A stretch of DNA of 64,000 nt, taken from contig JAAALK010000086.1 of NCBI GenBank assembly GCA_019279435.1, positions 22,675,913 to 22,739,912 of the forward strand, given 5' to 3'. Of this stretch, positions 58,901 to 64,000 are shown piece after piece (the first letter of the stretch is position 1; each line of letters starts with the position of its first letter). Position numbers and translations under genes: made by a program. The notes beneath the pieces are model-generated. The model saw only the letters and a program-made list of their open reading frames with translations, did not search any database and was not told where the DNA came from. Source of the DNA: Zizania palustris (lineage: Eukaryota > Streptophyta > Magnoliopsida > Poales > Poaceae).

Positions 58901-60051
58901 CGAGGCCCTAAGGCGTATCTAAGGCTAGAAATGGAAAGAGGGGCACAAGGGGGACCACGGCGTACCAGTGACGACGACGATGAGGCAGTGGCGGCAGTCG
59001 GTGGCGAGAAGAGGCGGAGGAGGCCTACGGGTCCGACGACGGCGTGGTGCTCCGGTGGCGATCTGGCCCAACAGAGGTGGGGCCGAGGTAGAGGAGGTGT
59101 TGGGGATCCCGACGGTGTTGATGGCGAGGGCGGCGACGTCCCGAGTCGACGGCGAATGCTTGCCGGAGCCGAAGCAGGGGACAACCCGGAAAAACAAAGG
59201 CGGCGGCTCGGATAGGGAGGGCTTGAGGGGTTTCAGTGTGGGAAGATTGCGGCGAGCACCGGGGTTCTTATAGCGTCGACGGAGGTGTAGTTTGGAAGGA
59301 TAAAAAGGGGAAACCCGAGGGCTTCCAAAATTGGCGCCGGTGAGGTTTCCATCCTCGCGATGCCGTCGATTTGGGGCGCCAGCTTGTCGGGAAATGGAGG
59401 GGAAAAGATCCCCGGAGCATGTAAGCGAAGATCGGGTGCCAATTTGGCAACCGGTGGCCGGTGGCGACGAAACAGGCAAGGGGGGGGGCGCCGGCATGGA
59501 AGGGGGCGATCCCCTTCCATCGAAGAAGAAGGGCCTGACAGGTGGGGGCCACCTGTCAGCCGGCGGGCGTGAGAGAGGAGGGGCCGACAAGCGGGCCCGA
59601 CGTGGCAGCGGGAGAGAGGGGCGCTCGGGAGGCTGCCAAGTGGGGCCGGCCGAGGCGCGGGAGAGGAGAGAGGGGGGGGCGGCGCCGACAGGCGGGTCCC
59701 ACCCGCCAGTGAGAGAGACCCGGCTGGGCTGGGCCGAAAGGCCGTGGGTGAGGAATTCAGGGTTTCGGCCCAATAAGGTTTAAAATATATTTTCCTTTAA
59801 ATTAAATTCCAGAAATTCAAATATTTGCTTAAGGCTTGAAGATCTGTTGTTAAAATTTTGTAAAAATTCTCAAAAATATTTCTTGGCTTCTAGTTTATCC
59901 CATAAAATTTTCAAGTCCAAATTTTGAATATTTGTCTCTGTTTGGCTTTAATAGGGCTCTTTTAGGGTTTTTATTAATAACAAAATTCAGAACTTCTTTT
60001 ATTTATTATATTTCTTTATTTTATTCCCTTTTAATTTTGGGGGCTGTTACA
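55959..60051 (-). mobile_element. Gypsy-type LTR, left copy (3' LTR), about 4.1 kb
   Basis: It begins TGTCGCGCCCCG and ends CTGTTACA on the plus strand. The first 1.31 kb is repeated at 62688-64000, differing by a single base insertion as far as I can compare, so the insertion is young. The right boundary is set by the polypurine tract (AGGGGGATAGGAT on the minus strand, 60065-60052) and the TGTAACA terminus. A GC-rich region (58.6-59.8 kb) with TATAAGAA on the minus strand near 59265-59272 is the likely promoter, placing transcription start near 59240. The 282-residue ORF at 58925-59773 is GC-rich noise within it. The full length of the LTR cannot be checked against the cut right copy. Confidence 0.8.
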
Positions 60052-60123
60052 ATCCTATCCCCCTTACAGAGAATCTCGTCCTCGAGATTCGAAGCGTACC
60101 TCGGGAAAACTAAGGGACTGAGT

Positions 60124-60831
60124 CTACTGGTGCTCTGGGTTAGGAGGAGGAGTTACATCAGAAGTAGGCAAGGCGATCTCCGGATCTGGGTTGGTTGAGA
60201 TCAAATTAGAAGTGTCCTCAGTTGCATCTGGTTTCTCTTTGGGGTGATCTAGAGCATGTCCCTGTGGTTTTGGGATGGAGGATGGCACTCGCTTGGGGTA
60301 AGGGCAGTTGTTGGCGTAGTGTCCTCCTTGGCGACAGTTGTAGCACACAATCGGCTTGCCGTTCCTGTCCCTCTTGTACCCGGTGGCTTGCGCTGGTGTC
60401 TTTCTGGCTGACGATGCTTGGGGTGGGATGTCTGTGCTTGGCCCTCCGAGGGTGGTTCGTGGCTTGGCAAGGGTTGGGGCTTGAGGTGGAATCACCCTGG
60501 TTTCTGGTGTAATTGCTTCGTTCACTAATCTTTGAAAGTTGGCGAAGTCCCCGTGGATTAGTTGAAGGGAGAGCTCGTGTTGGTGTTGTTGGAGACGGAA
60601 CAATTGTGCCTGCTGCTCTTGCATCTGCTTTTGTAGTTGTTGCATCTGGGTAAGCAGTGTGGCGATCAGTTGGTTCTGTTTTGTCATCATCTCCGCAAAT
60701 GTGGGATGATAGACAACAGGGGTCTGCTGACGTCCAACTTCACCCCACTGAGGCAGATTGCCTGAGGTGTTTCCATCGTGTGGAACTCCGGATCCTTGGT
60801 TGTTGGCCATCCTGAAGTTGAAGGGTTTCAA
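60124..60831 (-). CDS. Gag-like fragment with CCHC zinc knuckle (gypsy element)
   Basis: A 235-residue ORF on the minus strand. It has a Gln-rich coiled-coil (TQMQQLQKQMQEQQAQLFRL), then LIHGDFANFQRLVNEAIT, then a zinc knuckle CYNCRQGGHYANNCPYPK and a Pro-rich tail. This is the C-terminal half of a retrotransposon Gag. No capsid core, protease or polymerase follows before the 3' LTR, so the element is non-autonomous. Confidence 0.75.
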   Translation of the reverse strand: MKPFNFRMANNQGSGVPHDGNTSGNLPQWGEVGRQQTPVVYHPTFAEMMTKQNQLIATLLTQMQQLQKQMQEQQAQLFRLQQHQHELSLQLIHGDFANFQRLVNEAITPETRVIPPQAPTLAKPRTTLGGPSTDIPPQASSARKTPAQATGYKRDRNGKPIVCYNCRQGGHYANNCPYPKRVPSSIPKPQGHALDHPKEKPDATEDTSNLISTNPDPEIALPTSDVTPPPNPEHQ

Positions 60832-61358
60832 AAAGAAGGTGCCGTCATTAAGGGGAAATGGTTACTGATTTTTATTGCCTAAGATGGATAATTTAACCTA
60901 GATGTTTTATGTTAGTCCCTTATTACTTTCATACTCATGCCCTATATCATTTTTAATATAAATGATTTATCATGTATTTTATTCACTCAACATTCGTGTT
61001 GTAACATATTTTATTGATTTGTGTTAGATGTTTTAAGATGAAGTGATGTTGATTATATCTTATTGGATTCCTTGGTACCAAAAATTCAAGAAAATTTTCG
61101 GAACACAATTTGATGCTTAGGAGAATTTTTAGGAAAGATACTCTGGCTAATTTTAAATGAAATTTTTAAAATTTTCGGAACACAATTTGATGCTTAGGAG
61201 AATTTTTAGGAAAGATACTCTGGCTAATTTTAAATGAAATTTTTAGGCCCATATTTTAGCTTTCCTCTTTCTTGCTTTATACTAAATACTTTTCCTGAAA
61301 TTTATTTATTAAGGGGAAATTTTATTTTTAATGCCTCGCAAAAATCGAGGTGTTACAA
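60832..61358 (-). mobile_element. Internal remnant of a second LTR terminus
   Basis: The plus strand reads GAGGTGTTACA up to 61358 and then ATCCTAACTTCCTTAACAAG. This mirrors the boundary at 60051 (CTGTTACA, ATCCTATCCCCCTTAC), and both are followed by a GAATCTCG..CGAGATTC palindrome. It looks like the start of another LTR lying inside the element. It also contains a 77-bp tandem duplication. Confidence 0.55.
61094..61247. repeat. 77-bp tandem duplication
   Basis: 61094-61170 is repeated at 61171-61247, essentially identical. Each unit starts ATTTTCGGAACACAATTTGA and ends GAAATTTTTA. Confidence 0.9.
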
Positions 61359-61732
61359 TCCTAACTTCCTTAACAAGAATCTCGTCCCGAGATTCGGAAA
61401 GGCTAGAAGTAGAAGGTCAAAGATAGGCTTCAAGTCTGCATTTTCATAGATTGAGCTTGGCTAAGTTAGGGCTTTCTTGACAACTTGTCTTGACTTATGA
61501 TTGGAGTTGATCTCGCAGAACGGCGACGAATGAATTATGAGACTAGAGGTAGATTCTCTCTTTGATAATGGGATTATGATTCAATAGGTCTAGGTAAATG
61601 AGATTAAGCTTTTATTTCAAAATGTATCGTTCTTGCGATTTCATATATTTATATATTCATTCATGCCTTATTTTTGACATGAATGGTAATACAATCAAGT
61701 AAAAAGAAAAGCAATCAACCGTAAATCTACGT

Positions 61733-62545
61733 CTATGGTAGCTCAGGGGACGACTCGATCACGGGCTCGTGGGAGACGGTCGGGGTCGAGGAACTTGACG
61801 GTCCAGCGAGTGGAGCACTGTGGGAGATCCTCTTGGGCCTCACAGTGGGGATCCGAAGGGGTTTCTTCTTGCGAGGCAGAAGAGGTGCGATCTCCTCAAG
61901 ATCCTTCTTCAAGTCTTTGAGCTGCTGGCGGAGCTGGGCATTGACCATGGCGCCTTGGCGTAGAAGCTCGTTCTGACGCCTCAACTCCTCTACCTCAAGA
62001 GTCAGCTGGGGGTTCTGCTGGACTTGTCGACGGAGCTCAGCATTTTCGCGGGCCAGGTTCTCTGACGAGTGGCGGTAGAAGTCGATGGTGTCGTGTTGGC
62101 TATCTGCGTCGAGGACGGCCTCCGTGTGAAGGTTGTCCATAGCCTCCAAGAGTCTCATGGTGCGGGCGATGGCGGAGTTGTCCTGAGGGAGGGAGTTGAT
62201 GTAGATGCTGCGGTGACTCCCGGGTGTGCGCATGGGCATGAAGCGGTAGATGGTGTCGCGAAGGTGGCAGTCGTAGACTAGTCGAAGCTCAGCGAGGGCC
62301 TGAAGAGCGGCGCGCTGGCTGGCCACCACGAAGGAAGGTCCTCCGACTCCATGGGTGTAGAAGGGTGGCTGCGTGGAGGAGGGGCGGATAACAACCGTGA
62401 CCTCGCAGTAGCTCTCGTTCGCATCGGGAAAGATCCCGTGGAACGCAGGCTCATGGGGAAACCCCAAGAAGTCGACGAGCACGCGAAGTTCGCGGATGAA
62501 TCCGGCCTCATCACGAAGAGTCCCGCTCATGGTATGGACCGGCAT
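61733..62545 (-). CDS. Retrotransposon-encoded coiled-coil protein, unknown function
   Basis: A 270-residue ORF on the minus strand that begins 127 bases after the primer-binding site, so it is the first ORF of the element. The N-terminal half is globular-looking (FIRELRVLVDFLGFPHEPAF, CEVTVVIRP). Residues about 165-225 form a coiled coil (ENAELRRQVQQNPQLTLEVE, QLRQQLKDLKKDLEEI). It ends in a basic stretch (PRKKKPLRIPTVRPKR) and a Ser/Pro tail. It has no retroviral Gag, protease or polymerase motif. I do not know its function. Confidence 0.6.
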   Translation of the reverse strand: MPVHTMSGTLRDEAGFIRELRVLVDFLGFPHEPAFHGIFPDANESYCEVTVVIRPSSTQPPFYTHGVGGPSFVVASQRAALQALAELRLVYDCHLRDTIYRFMPMRTPGSHRSIYINSLPQDNSAIARTMRLLEAMDNLHTEAVLDADSQHDTIDFYRHSSENLARENAELRRQVQQNPQLTLEVEELRRQNELLRQGAMVNAQLRQQLKDLKKDLEEIAPLLPRKKKPLRIPTVRPKRISHSAPLAGPSSSSTPTVSHEPVIESSPELP

Positions 62546-62671
62546 CTACAAAAGAGAGAAAGTTTTTGTGAAAATCTCAGAAGATGAGAGGATAAGTAAT
62601 CTTTTGTAAAATATAGTGAATATTTATATAAGTCCTAAGGTTAGGTCTGTTTGGCTTCCTACAGTCAAGTC

Positions 62672-62684
62672 GGCTCTGATACCA
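62672..62684 (-). other. Primer-binding site (initiator Met tRNA type)
   Basis: TGGTATCAGAGCC on the minus strand lies three bases inside the right LTR (62688). It fixes the element's orientation: the right LTR is the 5' LTR. Confidence 0.85.
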
Positions 62685-62687
62685 TCT

Positions 62688-64000
62688 TGTCGCGCCCCGA
62701 TTTAATAAATCAGGACTTTATTGAAATTCCATAGAAAATCAATAAAACAAGACGTTCATCACACGACCACGTACAATACGAGCAATCATTCACGGTTCGT
62801 AGACCGCATTAATACAAAAGTGATTAAAGATGAAGAGAAACTAATAAAACAAGGGTCCTAGATGAACGCCTCCTTCCAGTCTCGCCTTGACTGGGTCGCT
62901 ACTCCAGACCTTCATCCTCCTCGTAGTAGACTGGCTCTGATGTTGTAAGTCAACGGGGTGAGTACAGATGTACTCAGCAAGCCACCGAATGCAAATATAA
63001 TGCAAGATAATAACAAGGGAGATAGTGGCTAATTTAGCGGAAGCAGCATATGTGTAAAGCTTTAAATGTGAGCAATTTATTAGTACGGAAAAGTAAACAT
63101 GTGCATGTGTATCATCATCTTCTAACTCGAGGGGTACAGTCACCCCACCTCGCGCAACAGTCCTTACGTGCTAGGAATAATCCGAACATTCACACAATTG
63201 TAAACTAACTGCGAGTAGTCACACAACCCGCCCTTGACCGTGGGCTCGGCTTTTCGAAAAGATTGATTTTACTCTGATCAGAGATGTACCACTGTACCCA
63301 CAAGGCACGCACTCATCACTTACACCAAAGTGTAACGAGATGACCCATTTCACGGGAACTCGTGCCAAAACCTTCCATATGGTTCCCTCCGACTCCACAA
63401 CACCCTCTTATGGGTTTCGTATCGTGTCTCGACATGTCGAGTGCTCACCATACCCCCCCTTGAGCCTTCTTTGGTACAAGTCGCCCGCAGGCTAGCCCCT
63501 TGTACCCCTCCACTATGGTGCATAGAGCCGAAGAGTTCCACACTTCCAGTTAGGACTTACCCATTAGACTTGTGGTTGGTACGGAAGTGCTTTGCAACAG
63601 ATCCCGCAGACCGGTCCTTATAGTGCCCCGGGTGCGACAAACCAGTGCCCGAGCTTGCACCCGGAACCCACCATACTTATAACCTAGCCAACTCCAACAG
63701 AGTCCAGAGACGAGAATAACAGGGAAATTCATATACAGAATCCAGCTATCTACGACTCGTTCTTTTTATCCTATAGCAGTTGTGCCGGTACATTGGGCAC
63801 TAGCTAATATTTTTGTAGTAGGGTGACAAGGAGTTAAGGCTCAATAAGCATGGCTTGGGTTTGCACACAAGGACAGGGATCTAATAAATATAAGTGTAAG
63901 GTTTGATTATTCGACTAATGCAATATTAACCTATGGGTTATAGCGATAAGTTATTAAAACATGGGCTCAATATGATCAACTGTTTCCACAGAGATGGTCG
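62688..64000 (-). mobile_element. Gypsy-type LTR, right copy (5' LTR), cut by window end
   Basis: This 1313-bp segment repeats 55959-57270 with one extra A near 63918. The rest of this LTR lies beyond the window. Small ORFs inside it (for example 62841-63143) duplicate those at 56112-56414 exactly and are not genes. Confidence 0.92.

Noticed and set aside
58925..59773. 282-residue Pro/Arg-rich minus-strand ORF
   Set aside because: It lies inside the gypsy LTR around its promoter, with composition-driven openness and no domain.
1..64000. tRNA genes, rRNA genes, CRISPR arrays and bacterial-type operons
   Set aside because: I saw no cloverleaf with A and B boxes and no regularly spaced repeat-spacer array. 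The genes are spliced eukaryotic units.

Overview
The window is nuclear DNA of a grass (Poaceae). Four things suggest this: intron-containing plant genes with very GC-rich first exons, Tourist- and Stowaway-type MITEs, hAT elements with 8-bp target duplications, and Ty1-copia and Ty3-gypsy LTR retrotransposons. I cannot name the species. The genes are separate transcription units on both strands, and nothing here is an operon.

Layout. 1-3640: no gene recognised. 3829-5676 (+): intronless GRAS regulator of the SCL8 type. 5.7-16.1 kb: gene-poor and MITE-rich, with a cluster of (TA)n microsatellites split by hairpin-forming inverted repeats (12.29-12.97 kb). 16355-16981 (+): membrane-anchored RING-H2 E3 ligase. 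18.1-18.4 kb: palindrome array. 19.6-20.1 kb (-): broken exon of an MSL1-like mechanosensitive channel. 21002-23012 (-): two-exon BTB/POZ protein. 23538-24292: hAT MITE. 25124-26627 (-): six-exon plastid beta-carotene hydroxylase; all its exon joins keep frame and all four histidine motifs are intact. 27807-28217: solo copia LTR. 28531-29722 (+): five-exon DUF2358 plastid-type protein with one GC-AG intron. 30.7-31.4 kb (+): a promoter with site II, telo-box and TATA elements, followed by three candidate C/D snoRNAs; one carries an 11-nt guide to 25S rRNA. 35168-35969: hAT element with an exact TSD. 36566-40436 (+): decayed TatD-type nuclease gene with a truncated copia element (38309-39996) in one intron. 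41308-41649 (-): small two-helix membrane protein. 42.6-43.9 kb (+): hAT transposase relic. 46.5-47.0 kb: nested Tourist MITEs. 47749-51243 (-): 1164-aa LRR receptor kinase of the At4g36180 type. 52970-64000: nested retrotransposons. Here a gypsy-type element with about 4.1-kb LTRs is inserted in the LTR of a rearranged copia element and runs off the window.

The intact genes do unrelated jobs: transcription control, ubiquitination, carotenoid hydroxylation, receptor signalling and probably rRNA methylation guidance. The most notable items are the unlabelled snoRNA cluster, the carotene hydroxylase intron whose 5' splice site is a (GTGA)n microsatellite, the TA-embedded hairpin elements, and the nested transposon histories.
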